A stretch of 63,937 nt of DNA from Anaerosporobacter mobilis DSM 15930 (lineage in GTDB: Bacteria > Bacillota > Clostridia > Lachnospirales > Lachnospiraceae): NCBI RefSeq assembly GCF_900142955.1, contig NZ_FRCP01000027.1:1-63937 (forward strand). The letters are read 5' to 3'. Below, one piece after another: positions 15,791-24,960 of the stretch (positions are counted from its first letter, which is position 1; every line of letters starts with the position of its first letter). The notes under the pieces were generated by a model that searched no databases, had not been told where the DNA came from, and was given only the letters and a program-made list of their open reading frames with translations. The position numbers and the translations under genes were made by a program.

Positions 15791-17095
15791 CTATAATATA
15801 TCGATATGTTCCCCTGCCAAAGCTTTGTTCATACTACGTACTGCGCAGAATTTACCACACATGGAACAGGTATCATCATGTTCAGGTTTTCTATCTTCTC
15901 GGATTGCTTTTGCTGTTTCAGGATCAATGGCACATTCCCACTGCGCCTCCCAGTCTAACTCTCTTCTGGCATCAGCCATACGGTCATCCCTCTCTCTGGA
16001 ACCACGAATTCCTTTTGCTATATCTGCTGCATGTGCTGCTATCTTAGATGCTATAATTCCCTGTTTCACATCGTCTAGATTCGGAAGTGCAAGATGTTCT
16101 GCAGGTGTAACGTAGCATAAGAAAGCGGCTCCTGCTGCTGCTGCTATTGAACCACCAATCGCTGCCGTAATATGATCGTAACCAGGTGCGATATCAGTTA
16201 CTAATGGTCCGAGTACATAAAAAGGTGCTCCATTACAGATTGTTTGCTGAATCTTCATATTGGCTGCTATTTGATCAATTGGCATGTGCCCTGGTCCTTC
16301 TACCATAACTTGTACATCTTTCTCCCAAGCACGTTTTGTCAATTCTCCAAGGCGAACTAATTCTTCAATTTGACAAACATCCGATGCATCTGCAAGACAC
16401 CCTGGGCGACAGGCATCACCTAAGGATATTGTTACATCGTATTCTCTACAAATATCTAATATTTCATCATAATACTCGTAGAATGGATTCTCATTACCAG
16501 TCATACACATCCAAGCAAATATAAGCGAGCCTCCTCTTGATACGATATTCATCTTACGTTTGTGTTTACGAATTTGATCAATCGTCTTTCTTGTTAAGCC
16601 ACAGTGCAACGTAACAAAATCAACACCGTCTTGTGCATGTAAACGTACTACATCAATGAAATCTTTGGCTGTTAACGTATCTAGATCTCTCTGATAGTGA
16701 ATTACTGAATCATACACGGGAACTGTTCCAATCATCGCAGGACACTCTGATGTTAATTTACGACGAAATGGTATCGTATTACCATGAGAGGATAGATCCA
16801 TGATAGCCTCTGCTCCCATATTCACTGCTTGCATTACCTTTTCCATCTCAACATTATAGTCTTTACAATCTCTAGATATTCCGAGATTAACATTAATCTT
16901 AGTTTTTAACATGGAACCAATTCCTTGCGGATCAATACATTTGTGATTCTTATTGGCACAGATTACAACCTTACCTTCCGCTACAAGAGGAAGTAATTCC
17001 TCTACTGTCATACGTTCTTTCTCCGCCACACTTCTTAACGGTTCTGTTACAATACCTTTTCTTGCGGCTTCCATTTGTGTTGCATAATCTCTCAT
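15791..17095 (-). CDS. thiC: Phosphomethylpyrimidine synthase ThiC
   Basis: ThiC converts aminoimidazole ribotide into HMP phosphate by radical SAM chemistry. This 434-residue protein shows the family's C-terminal iron-sulfur motif Cys-Ser-Met-Cys-Gly-Lys-Phe-Cys and the conserved Pro-Gly-His-Met-Pro segment. The start is the ATG at 17095, seven bases after TTGGAG; an upstream in-frame TTG is unlikely. It is last in thiM-thiE-thiD-thiC, separated from thiD by a hairpin-forming repeat. Confidence 0.95.
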   Translation of the reverse strand: MRDYATQMEAARKGIVTEPLRSVAEKERMTVEELLPLVAEGKVVICANKNHKCIDPQGIGSMLKTKINVNLGISRDCKDYNVEMEKVMQAVNMGAEAIMDLSSHGNTIPFRRKLTSECPAMIGTVPVYDSVIHYQRDLDTLTAKDFIDVVRLHAQDGVDFVTLHCGLTRKTIDQIRKHKRKMNIVSRGGSLIFAWMCMTGNENPFYEYYDEILDICREYDVTISLGDACRPGCLADASDVCQIEELVRLGELTKRAWEKDVQVMVEGPGHMPIDQIAANMKIQQTICNGAPFYVLGPLVTDIAPGYDHITAAIGGSIAAAAGAAFLCYVTPAEHLALPNLDDVKQGIIASKIAAHAADIAKGIRGSRERDDRMADARRELDWEAQWECAIDPETAKAIREDRKPEHDDTCSMCGKFCAVRSMNKALAGEHIDIL

Positions 17096-17129
17096 AATAT
17101 TCTCCAATCTTATTTAATTATTACCTGGT

Positions 17130-17225
17130 TAGAGTGTCAAAAGCTAGTTTTAACTTAGATTTCGTCAATTTGCTAACCTTAACTTCACACGTAGCAGTAC
17201 TAAGACTTCGCGTTGCGAAATCTAA
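17130..17225. repeat. Hairpin-forming intergenic repeat between thiD and thiC
   Basis: The 120-bp gap contains TTAGATTTCG and CGAAATCTAA as a 10-bp inverted repeat around about 50 bases. Its left part (GTGTCAAAAG and TTCGTCAATTTGC) closely matches the left arm of the 285-bp inverted repeat between purF and purB. This suggests a dispersed repeat family in this genome. Confidence 0.55.
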
Positions 17226-17230
17226 TTATA

Positions 17231-18037
17231 TTAAAAAATAAAATTATCATCGCATTGCATTATCTTCCACATATGATTCAATGGGCCTCTTCCCTTACCA
17301 AGATTCATATTGTCATCAATCGCTTTCGCGACATAGGTTTTTGCAAGTTTCACTGCTTCAATCATAGAATATCCTTTCGAAAGATTGGAAGCGATAGCAC
17401 TTGATAATGTACAACCAGTTCCATGGGTATTGGGGTTATCATATCTTTCTCCTTTTAACCAATGTATCTCTCCATCAATATACAATAAATCATCTGCATC
17501 ATTTCCAAAATGTCCTCCCTTACAAAGTACAGGACAACCGTACCTGTTATATATCATCTTCGTAGCCTTCACCATATCCTCTTTTGTCTTGATCTTGATC
17601 CCAGCAATTACTTCTGTCTCAGGTACATTAGGGGTAAGAAGATCTGCCAAAGGAAATAACGCCTCCTTTAATACCGATATCGCTTCTTCCGTAATTAATC
17701 TAGAACCACTAGTCGCTACCATTACAGGATCCACGACCACATTCTGTGCTCCATATTGTTTTAATTTCTTTGAAATACTTCGAATCAATCCTTCTGAAGA
17801 TACCATACCTATCTTAACCGCATCTGGCACAATATCTGTGAATACGCAATCCATCTGCTCTTCCAAAAATTCCTTACTTACATCCATAATTCCTGTAACA
17901 CCAGTTGTGTTTTGTGCCGTCAATGCTGTAATTACGCTCATGGCATACACACCATGAGCTGTCATAGTTTTAATATCCGCTTGAATACCAGCACCACCGC
18001 TTGAATCACTACCAGCAATAGTTAATGCCTTATACAT
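17231..18037 (-). CDS. thiD: HMP/HMP-P kinase ThiD
   Basis: ThiD phosphorylates hydroxymethylpyrimidine and its phosphate to give HMP-PP. The ribokinase-fold protein shows Ala-Gly-Ser-Asp-Ser-Ser-Gly-Gly-Ala-Gly-Ile-Gln-Ala-Asp at the N-terminus and the anion-hole motif His-Gly-Thr-Gly-Cys-Thr near the C-terminus. The ATG at 18037 lies one base after the thiE stop, with AAAGGAG inside the end of thiE, so the two are translationally coupled. Confidence 0.95.
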   Translation of the reverse strand: MYKALTIAGSDSSGGAGIQADIKTMTAHGVYAMSVITALTAQNTTGVTGIMDVSKEFLEEQMDCVFTDIVPDAVKIGMVSSEGLIRSISKKLKQYGAQNVVVDPVMVATSGSRLITEEAISVLKEALFPLADLLTPNVPETEVIAGIKIKTKEDMVKATKMIYNRYGCPVLCKGGHFGNDADDLLYIDGEIHWLKGERYDNPNTHGTGCTLSSAIASNLSKGYSMIEAVKLAKTYVAKAIDDNMNLGKGRGPLNHMWKIMQCDDNFIF

Positions 18038-18038
18038 A

Positions 18039-18677
18039 TTAACCAATCATCTCCTTTGTCTTATTGCAAAGTTCTTTCGTTGCTGCTTCAATGTCTTTAC
18101 TTGCGAATATTGCACTTACAACTGCAACACCGCTTACTCCGCTTCCCTTTAGTTGTATAATATTTTCTCTTGTGATCCCTCCAATTGCTACAACTGGTAT
18201 ATGTACAGCTTTACAGATTTCTTGTAATCTATCATAACCAACCTCTACGGCATCAAGTTTCGTACCTGTTGGAAATACTGCCCCTACTCCTAAGTAATCC
18301 GCTCCCTGTTTTTCTGCTAATAGTGCTTGTTCTACTGTCTGGGTAGAAACACCTATTATCTTATCTTTGCCTAGCTTTTCCCTTACATTACCCGCTTCCA
18401 TATCACTCTGTCCAACATGAACGCCATCTGCCTCTACCTTTACAGCAATCTCTACATTATCATTAATAACAAACGGTACATGATATCTCTTACATAATTC
18501 TTTTATTTCCATGGCTTCCTTTAAGAATTGTTCTTCATCTAATTCTTTCTCTCTTAACTGAATAAAGGTAGCACCACCCTTTAAAGCCTTTTCAACCTGA
18601 CTATATAGACTCTCACCATATAGCCAACTTCTGTCTGTAACTGCATAGACTAACAAATCTTCACTTTTACAATTCAT
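18039..18677 (-). CDS. thiE: Thiamine phosphate synthase ThiE
   Basis: ThiE joins HMP-PP and thiazole phosphate to form thiamine phosphate. This 212-residue TIM barrel has Gln-Leu-Arg-Glu-Lys, Gly-Gln-Ser-Asp-Met, Gly-Ala-Val-Phe-Pro-Thr and Ile-Gly-Gly-Ile motifs typical of the family. It follows thiM by 34 bp and is coupled to thiD. Confidence 0.95.
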   Translation of the reverse strand: MNCKSEDLLVYAVTDRSWLYGESLYSQVEKALKGGATFIQLREKELDEEQFLKEAMEIKELCKRYHVPFVINDNVEIAVKVEADGVHVGQSDMEAGNVREKLGKDKIIGVSTQTVEQALLAEKQGADYLGVGAVFPTGTKLDAVEVGYDRLQEICKAVHIPVVAIGGITRENIIQLKGSGVSGVAVVSAIFASKDIEAATKELCNKTKEMIG

Positions 18678-18711
18678 GACTAGCCCTCACTTTCTTTTAT
18701 TCCTAATAAAA

Positions 18712-19533
18712 TTATAGAACTTCACATCTGGCACCACTTTGTAATTGTTCACCTGTCATATTGCTAATTGCATCAATAATACGGTTTCTGTAAGTTGAAT
18801 TACCATCACCATCCTTCATATTGTTGTATCCAATCTCTCCAGCAAGTCCCATAGCACATACCGCTGCTGTTGCCGCTTCCAAGGTATGTTCCGGATTTGC
18901 AGCTAGATAAGCAGTCATCATACCAGATAACTGACAACCTGTACCTGTGATACGCCCCATTTCTTGACGTCCGTTTTGAATAACATAACAAGTGTTAGCA
19001 TCACTAACCAAATCTATAGCACCAGTAATGGCGATTACGCTTTTTGTCTTTTTCGCAAATGCTTTAGCGAATGCAACTACGTCGTTAAGATTTTCTTTCG
19101 TTACAGCATCCGCAATATCAGCATCTACCCCTTTCGTACTACCACTGCCATATGCAAGTGTTTTAATTTCTGAAATATTCCCTCTAATTACATCAAATTT
19201 TATTTCGTTCATAAGTTTTAACGCTGTTTCCGTACGTAGCGTACTTGCTCCTGCTCCTACCGGATCAAGTACTACTTTATGTCCTAATTCATTAGCTTTC
19301 TTTCCTGCTAATAGCATAGACGGAATGGTGTTATGATTTAACGTTCCTATATTGACATTCAGTCCACCACAAATTGAAGTAATCTCCTCAACTTCCTCCT
19401 TATCATCTGCCATGATAGGACTTGCCCCACAAGCTAACAGAATATTAGCAACATCATTAACTGTCACATAATTGGTAATATTATGTACTAAAGGTGCTTT
19501 GGTTCTTACATTTTCTAAACATATTCTTAACAT
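18712..19533 (-). CDS. thiM: Hydroxyethylthiazole kinase ThiM
   Basis: ThiM salvages the thiazole moiety by phosphorylating hydroxyethylthiazole. Family motifs visible are Val-His-Asn-Ile-Thr-Asn-Tyr-Val near the start, Asp-Pro-Val-Gly-Ala-Gly-Ala and Gly-Thr-Gly-Cys-Gln-Leu. The start is the ATG at 19533 after AAAGGAG; the longer frame to 19662 runs through the riboswitch terminators and is not coding. It is the first gene of the TPP-controlled operon. Confidence 0.95.
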   Translation of the reverse strand: MLRICLENVRTKAPLVHNITNYVTVNDVANILLACGASPIMADDKEEVEEITSICGGLNVNIGTLNHNTIPSMLLAGKKANELGHKVVLDPVGAGASTLRTETALKLMNEIKFDVIRGNISEIKTLAYGSGSTKGVDADIADAVTKENLNDVVAFAKAFAKKTKSVIAITGAIDLVSDANTCYVIQNGRQEMGRITGTGCQLSGMMTAYLAANPEHTLEAATAAVCAMGLAGEIGYNNMKDGDGNSTYRNRIIDAISNMTGEQLQSGARCEVL

Positions 19534-19568
19534 AATTATAAACTTGCTCCTTTCATATGATTTGAATA

Positions 19569-19598
19569 CAAAAAAAGAACGTGGTATGCCACATTCTT
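19569..19598 (-). terminator. Second hairpin-terminator between TPP riboswitch and thiM
   Basis: On the minus strand AGAATGTGG pairs with CCACGTTCT (one G-U pair) around CATA and is followed by seven T residues. It is the second terminator-like hairpin in the riboswitch expression region. Confidence 0.7.
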
Positions 19599-19615
19599 CC
19601 ACAAGGTGCAGTCGC

Positions 19616-19642
19616 AAAAAAAGCGACGCCAAAAGGCATCGC
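19616..19642 (-). terminator. First hairpin-terminator of the TPP riboswitch
   Basis: On the minus strand GCGATGCC and GGCGTCGC pair around TTTT, followed by TTTTTTT. It directly follows the aptamer and is the likely ligand-controlled terminator. Confidence 0.75.
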
Positions 19643-19650
19643 AATATAAA

Positions 19651-19747
19651 CGAACTCTGCATATGTCCCTACGTTGGCATTATCCAAATCAGGTTTTGGG
19701 TCAAAGCGATACAGCTTACTCTCAGCCCACTTACGTGAGCCCCCCGT
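19651..19747 (-). promoter_or_regulatory. TPP riboswitch (THI box)
   Basis: The minus strand carries the conserved THI-box landmarks in order: GGGGGGCTC, GGGCTGAGAG, GACCC, AACCTGATTTGGATAATGCC and GTAGGGA. TPP binding is expected to stop transcription of thiM-thiE-thiD-thiC. Two intrinsic terminators in series follow, which is more than the usual single one. Confidence 0.95.
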
Positions 19748-19897
19748 TGTTATAGTTGTTATATAGGTTACTCCAACTTCACACTTGAAGATTTCAAGGA
19801 GTCGATAATTGCTATAATTTCTCGTAGCATTATTTAGCTATATTATAGCATCTATTCGTAATATTACAAGTCTAACTTTACAAGCGCAAATTCTCAA

Positions 19898-21205
19898 CTA
19901 TTGTTTCCCTTTGAATGCATTCTTACCTAAATAAACCGCATCCTCACCTAATTGTTCTTCAATTCTAAGGAGTCTATTATATTTGGCAACACGGTCACTT
20001 CTTGATGGAGCCCCTGTTTTAATTTGACCTGCATTGGTAGCAACTGCAATGTCCGCAAGTGTTACATCTTCTGTTTCACCGGAACGATGAGAAACTACCG
20101 CAGTCCAACGGTTACATTTCGCAGCTTCAATTGCTTCTAATGTCTCCGTTAGCGTACCAATTTGGTTGAATTTAATCAATACAGAATTGGATACTTCCAT
20201 ATCCATACCCTTCTTAATACGTTTTGTATTCGTTACGAATAAGTCATCACCTACTAATTGTACCTTATCACCAAGAGCTTTCGTAAGTTTTTCCCAACCT
20301 TCCCAGTCTTCCTCTGCTAGTCCATCTTCGAGAGATTTAACCGGATATCGATTACAGATATCTTCCCAATAGGCAACCATCTCATCAACAGTTTTATATT
20401 CACCTGATTTCCAGAATAGGTATTCTCCTTTTCTACCTGCTTTTGCTGCTTCTTCGTACATCTCTGTAGCTGCTGCATCCATTGCGATGTAGAAATCTTC
20501 ACCTGGCGTATAGCCTGCTTCTTGTATTGCTTTGACAATATACTCTAATGCTTGATCATCGGAGTTAAACTTAGGAGCAAATCCTCCTTCATCACCTACT
20601 GCGGTTACATATCCGTCACCTTTTAATAACTTCTTAAGTGTATGGAAAACAACCGTACTCCATTCTAGTGCTTCATGAAATGATTCTGCACCAACTGGCA
20701 TAATCATAAATTCTTGTATATTCAAACTAGAATCCGCATGCTTACCACCATTAATGATATTCATCATTGGAACTGGTAGAACTTTCGCATTCACACCGCC
20801 AATATATTGATATAATGGGAGCTCAACAGATTCCGCCGCCGCTTTTGCAACAGCTAAGGAGGCTCCAAGTATTGCATTAGCACCGAATTTACCTTTGTTA
20901 TCTGTTCCATCCGCTTCAATCATTACACGGTCAATTTCGCATTGATTCAAAGCATTTCTTCCTACTAATAATTCTGCTATCGGTCCATTCACATGTTTTA
21001 CTGCTTTCAAAACACCATTTCCCATATAACGCTTCTTGTCTCCATCCCGTAATTCAACCGCTTCGAAAGCTCCTGTTGAAGCTCCTGATGGTACCGCCGC
21101 TCTACCAATGTTTCCATCCTCAAGTAAGACTTCAACTTCAACAGTAGGATTACCTCTAGAATCAAGAATTTCTCTTGCTTTTACAAGTTTAATTTTTCTT
21201 TCCAT
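19898..21205 (-). CDS. eno: Enolase
   Basis: Enolase interconverts 2-phosphoglycerate and phosphoenolpyruvate in glycolysis. The 435-residue protein has full length and the signature Leu-Ile-Lys-Phe-Asn-Gln-Ile-Gly-Thr-Leu, plus Asp-Ser-Arg-Gly-Asn-Pro-Thr-Val at the N-terminus and the magnesium-site Ala-Met-Asp-Ala-Ala. It starts after GAAAGGAATTATTGAC. It appears monocistronic. Confidence 0.97.
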   Translation of the reverse strand: MERKIKLVKAREILDSRGNPTVEVEVLLEDGNIGRAAVPSGASTGAFEAVELRDGDKKRYMGNGVLKAVKHVNGPIAELLVGRNALNQCEIDRVMIEADGTDNKGKFGANAILGASLAVAKAAAESVELPLYQYIGGVNAKVLPVPMMNIINGGKHADSSLNIQEFMIMPVGAESFHEALEWSTVVFHTLKKLLKGDGYVTAVGDEGGFAPKFNSDDQALEYIVKAIQEAGYTPGEDFYIAMDAAATEMYEEAAKAGRKGEYLFWKSGEYKTVDEMVAYWEDICNRYPVKSLEDGLAEEDWEGWEKLTKALGDKVQLVGDDLFVTNTKRIKKGMDMEVSNSVLIKFNQIGTLTETLEAIEAAKCNRWTAVVSHRSGETEDVTLADIAVATNAGQIKTGAPSRSDRVAKYNRLLRIEEQLGEDAVYLGKNAFKGKQ

Positions 21206-21396
21206 GTCAATAATTCCTTTCTATACCATTAATATTATCAATATAGTACTATCCACATGAATTGATTATTTTATTCATTGTAAAAGGTAGTAACTCCGAT
21301 TTAGGCCTAATTCCAATCTAATTGGTAATAACTCGTCAAATGAGTCTTGTTTAAAAACTCAATAATCTAAAAAGAAGGATTACCAGATTTCACAGC

Positions 21397-21455
21397 AAAA
21401 AAAGAGAGCTGTTGCAAAATATGTTATAGATATTATAACTATATTTTGCAACAGC
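21397..21455 (-). terminator. Terminator after the M32 carboxypeptidase
   Basis: A perfect 15-bp stem, GCTGTTGCAAAATAT and its complement, has an 18-base loop. On the minus strand it is followed by TCTCTTTTTTT. The arms resemble insertion sequence ends, but no transposase is present. The remaining 21206-21396 spacer holds the enolase promoter region and nothing else recognised. Confidence 0.7.
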
Positions 21456-21506
21456 CTCATTTATATTAGCTCACCTATTAACTATAGTAGCTAAATTGTA
21501 TAATGC

Positions 21507-23006
21507 TTATAGATTATATAATTTCGTATACTTTTCTTTTAAGTATCTTACATAGTAATCGGCATTCAATTCTTCACCCATCATATCCATAAGGAACTCA
21601 TTGGTATTCTTCGTTGCACCAAATCTATGAATATGTTCTTTTAAATACTCGCGAATCGGTGCTAGATTTCCTTCTTTTAGATACTGATCAAATGGCATAA
21701 TTGTTTTAATATGATAGTAAATCTGTGCTGCAATCGCGTTACCTAAAGCATAGGAAGGGAAATATCCGATACTGCCCATTGACCAGTGAACGTCTTGAAG
21801 GATTCCTTCTTTATCACTTGATGGAGTAACACCTAGATATTCTTCATATTTTTGATTCCAGATTTCAGGTAGTTTCATAATGTCAAGATTACCTTCGAGG
21901 AACATCTTCTCGATTTCATAACGAATAATAATATGAAGTGTATACGTTAATTCATCCGACTCTGTACGAATAAGAGAAGGTACGGATTTGTTAATACCTG
22001 CAACAAATTGTTGAAGTGATACCTCTTTTAATTGCTCCTTAAACATCTCTTGTAATTTAGGATAGATTGGAGTCCAGAATTCTTCACTTCTACCGATTAC
22101 ATTCTCAAAGAAACGTGATTGTGATTCATGCATACCCATAGATGCCCCCCCACCAACAGGCGTTTGTGTTAGTTCATCTGCTACTTGCATCTCATAGATG
22201 GCATGGCCACCTTCGTGAATAATGGAGAAAATTGAACTTTCTAAATTGTTTTCATAATAATGAGTTGTAATACGTACATCATGATTATGTAGGTTTGTAG
22301 TGAATGGATGCTCGCTTGCTGCGATTACACCTTTCTTAAAATCAAAACCAATGTACTCAGCAAGATATCTGCTAAAATCCTCTTGTTTCTTTACATCGTA
22401 AGATAAATAGTTATACGATTTATCTATCTGATCTTGTCTTGCAGCAACTTCTTTAATTAATGGAACGATTTCCTCTTTTATCTTATTAAAGAAAGCATCT
22501 AACTTTTCAGTATTAAATCCTTCTTCGTAATCATCCAATAAGATATCGTATAGTTTTTCTCCATCTTTTTTACGATACTCTGCAAACTTCTTTTGAAAAT
22601 AAATAATCTTCTCTAATGTGGGTGCATATTCAGCAAAGTTATTGTTATTCTTAGCCTTAGCCCAGATGTTTCCTGCAACTGCTGTTAATTCACTGAATTC
22701 TTTGTTCTCTTCTGGTGGAATCTTCTCCATCTGTTCATAGCTCTTTAATAAGTTCTTAAGGATCGCCTTCTCTTTGTCTTCCAGTTCCTCTTTATGTTCA
22801 TCTAACTTTGTTAGAATTTCACGAACCTCAGGATTAACAAATGAGCGGAAGGCTTCATCTGCAAGAACTCCAATTGCCTTTGCAGTAAATTCAATACTTT
22901 CTTCTGGTGCTAATGTTTCATTATCCCAACTTAACAATGTTAAAGCTGTTTCAATTGCCATGTTCTTATCAAGAAATGGCTGTAATTCTTCAAATAATTT
23001 ACTCAT
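21507..23006 (-). CDS. M32 family metallocarboxypeptidase
   Basis: This 499-residue protein is a thermostable carboxypeptidase 1 family (M32) zinc exopeptidase. The zinc motif His-Glu-Gly-Gly-His lies near residue 265, and the Met-His-Glu-Ser-Gln-Ser-Arg segment typical of the family follows. It probably acts in the cytosol on peptides, removing C-terminal residues except proline. It starts after AAAGGAGTACATTAGAAT and has its own terminator. Confidence 0.93.
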   Translation of the reverse strand: MSKLFEELQPFLDKNMAIETALTLLSWDNETLAPEESIEFTAKAIGVLADEAFRSFVNPEVREILTKLDEHKEELEDKEKAILKNLLKSYEQMEKIPPEENKEFSELTAVAGNIWAKAKNNNNFAEYAPTLEKIIYFQKKFAEYRKKDGEKLYDILLDDYEEGFNTEKLDAFFNKIKEEIVPLIKEVAARQDQIDKSYNYLSYDVKKQEDFSRYLAEYIGFDFKKGVIAASEHPFTTNLHNHDVRITTHYYENNLESSIFSIIHEGGHAIYEMQVADELTQTPVGGGASMGMHESQSRFFENVIGRSEEFWTPIYPKLQEMFKEQLKEVSLQQFVAGINKSVPSLIRTESDELTYTLHIIIRYEIEKMFLEGNLDIMKLPEIWNQKYEEYLGVTPSSDKEGILQDVHWSMGSIGYFPSYALGNAIAAQIYYHIKTIMPFDQYLKEGNLAPIREYLKEHIHRFGATKNTNEFLMDMMGEELNADYYVRYLKEKYTKLYNL

Positions 23007-23329
23007 ATTCTAATGTACTCCTTTCAAAATAACTTCGAGTAGATTCTTGTTACCACTCGTATACGGTAGCTAGGATATATAGAATGTATATAAATTCACT
23101 GTGTGTTTATATTATTACACGTCTAATTCTATACCGTTTGCTATATTTTCTTATAAAAAACTACCTCAATTTCAGTTTATCATAGTCCATATATTTTTCC
23201 AGTATTTTTTTTAATAAATAGAACTTTTCTTATATTTCAGCATTATTTGTATTGATTTTCTAGAAAAAACAAGGTAATATATTGGTATTACTATGTATTT
23301 AAACTACATATTTAAGTAACAGTATATTT

Positions 23330-23376
23330 ATTCACTCTGTGAATGTTATTTACATTTTTGCATGTTTATACATAAT
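23330..23376 (+). promoter_or_regulatory. Candidate argH promoter and operator
   Basis: Upstream of argH are TTTACA (23349-23354), a 16-base spacer and CATAAT (23371-23376). A perfect inverted repeat, ATTCAC-TCT-GTGAAT, lies just upstream at 23330-23344. Its place suggests control by a regulator such as ArgR, but it is not a good match to the standard ARG box. The rest of the 23007-23405 spacer is AT-rich without clear structure. Confidence 0.35.
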
Positions 23377-23405
23377 ATTATTTTAACAGAAAAGAGGTAC
23401 CTAAT

Positions 23406-24785
23406 ATGAAACTTTGGGGCGGTCGATTTACGAAAGAAACAAATCAACTTGTACATAATTTTAATGCATCTATCTCCTTTGATCAAAAATTCTATAAACA
23501 GGATATTACAGGAAGCATCGCACATGTTACTATGCTTGCGAAACAAGGTATTCTTACTGATGCAGAGAAGGCTACTATCATTGATGGCCTGAACGGTATT
23601 CTTGAGGATATTGAGAATGGTACTCTCGTTATTGATAGCACACATGAAGATATTCATAGTTTTGTAGAGGCAAACCTCATATCACGTGTGGGTGACGCAG
23701 GTAAGAAACTTCATACAGGTAGAAGTCGTAACGATCAAGTTGCTCTTGATATGAAACTATATACTAGAGATGAAGTTACCGAGATTAAAGAATTAGTAAA
23801 AGCTCTATTAGTTGAATTGAATATAATTATGAAGGATAACATTGAGACTTTCATGCCTGGTTTCACTCATCTACAAAAAGCTCAACCAATTACACTTGCT
23901 CATCACATGGGAGCTTATTTTGAGATGTTCAAACGTGACCATTCAAGACTTACTGATATCTATCATCGAATGAACTATTCACCAATTGGATCTGGTGCTC
24001 TTGCGGGAACTACTTATCCACTTGACCGTGAGTATACTGCTGAATTATTAGGATTTGCTGGTGCAACTCTTAATAGTATGGATTCGGTTGCGGATCGTGA
24101 TTACCTAATAGAATTATTAAGCGCTCTTTCCACTATTATGATGCATCTAAGCCGTTTCTGTGAAGAAATCATTATTTGGAATTCCAATGAATATCAATTT
24201 GTTGAAATCGATGATGCCTATAGTACCGGAAGTAGTATTATGCCACAGAAGAAGAATCCAGATATTGCGGAACTTGTTCGTGGTAAAACTGGTCGTGTCT
24301 ATGGCGCATTACTGTCTCTACTTACTACAATGAAAGGTCTTCCTCTTGCTTATAACAAAGATATGCAAGAAGATAAAGAACTTACATTTGATGCAATTGA
24401 TACAGTCAAAGGTTGTATTTCTTTATTCACTGGAATGATTTCTACAATGAAGTTCAACAACAAGACTATGGAAGCAAGTGCTAAGAATGGGTTTACCAAT
24501 GCCACAGATGCTGCTGATTATTTAGTTAATCATGGGGTACCTTTCCGTGATGCCCATGGTATTGTAGGACAGTTGGTTTTATATTGTATCGATAAGAATA
24601 TATCACTTGATGATATGAAACTTGATGAATACAAGAAGATTAGCCCTGTATTCGAAGAAGATATCTATGAAGCGATTAGCTTAGAAACTTGTGTCAACAA
24701 ACGTAATACCATAGGTGCTCCTGGTAAAGAAGTGATGAAACAAGTCGTTGAATTGAATGATGCTTATATAGCCAACTTAGTATAA
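23406..24785 (+). CDS. argH: Argininosuccinate lyase
   Basis: ArgH splits argininosuccinate into arginine and fumarate, the last step of arginine synthesis. This 459-residue protein has the fumarase/aspartase superfamily signature Gly-Ser-Ser-Ile-Met-Pro-Gln-Lys-Lys-Asn-Pro-Asp near residue 278 and Thr-Gly-Arg-Ser-Arg-Asn-Asp-Gln near residue 108. It starts after AAGAGGTACCTAAT. It is not next to argG; argC is convergent downstream. Confidence 0.96.
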   Translation: MKLWGGRFTKETNQLVHNFNASISFDQKFYKQDITGSIAHVTMLAKQGILTDAEKATIIDGLNGILEDIENGTLVIDSTHEDIHSFVEANLISRVGDAGKKLHTGRSRNDQVALDMKLYTRDEVTEIKELVKALLVELNIIMKDNIETFMPGFTHLQKAQPITLAHHMGAYFEMFKRDHSRLTDIYHRMNYSPIGSGALAGTTYPLDREYTAELLGFAGATLNSMDSVADRDYLIELLSALSTIMMHLSRFCEEIIIWNSNEYQFVEIDDAYSTGSSIMPQKKNPDIAELVRGKTGRVYGALLSLLTTMKGLPLAYNKDMQEDKELTFDAIDTVKGCISLFTGMISTMKFNNKTMEASAKNGFTNATDAADYLVNHGVPFRDAHGIVGQLVLYCIDKNISLDDMKLDEYKKISPVFEEDIYEAISLETCVNKRNTIGAPGKEVMKQVVELNDAYIANLV

Positions 24786-24807
24786 TAGTATTCATAAAGA
24801 TTGTACA

Positions 24808-24850
24808 AACGAGCTTGTTCCCACATTAAGGGAATAAGCTCGTTTACTTT
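24808..24850 (+). terminator. Terminator of argH
   Basis: AACGAGCTTGTTCCC pairs with GGGAATAAGCTCGTT around a seven-base loop and is followed by TACTTTTAAT. It lies 20 bp after the argH stop and could also serve argC in the other direction. Confidence 0.75.
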
Positions 24851-24960
24851 TAATGATACATTTCCCATTACATACTCTATACCTTCTAATATTTTTCTTT
24901 ATCCATATTATTAAAGCCCATTTTATTCTGAATACTAAAAACTGCTATATTACCATTCTA

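Noticed and set aside
19534..19662. Longer N-terminus for ThiM
   Set aside because: The added frame crosses both riboswitch terminators and lacks a ribosome site; the ATG at 19533 has AAAGGAG and matches the family start.
21397..21455. MITE or IS remnant between eno and the M32 gene
   Set aside because: The arms look IS-like, but size, position and T-run fit a terminator better.
23346..23657. Minus-strand open frame over the argH start
   Set aside because: It is antisense to argH and has no ribosome site or family features.
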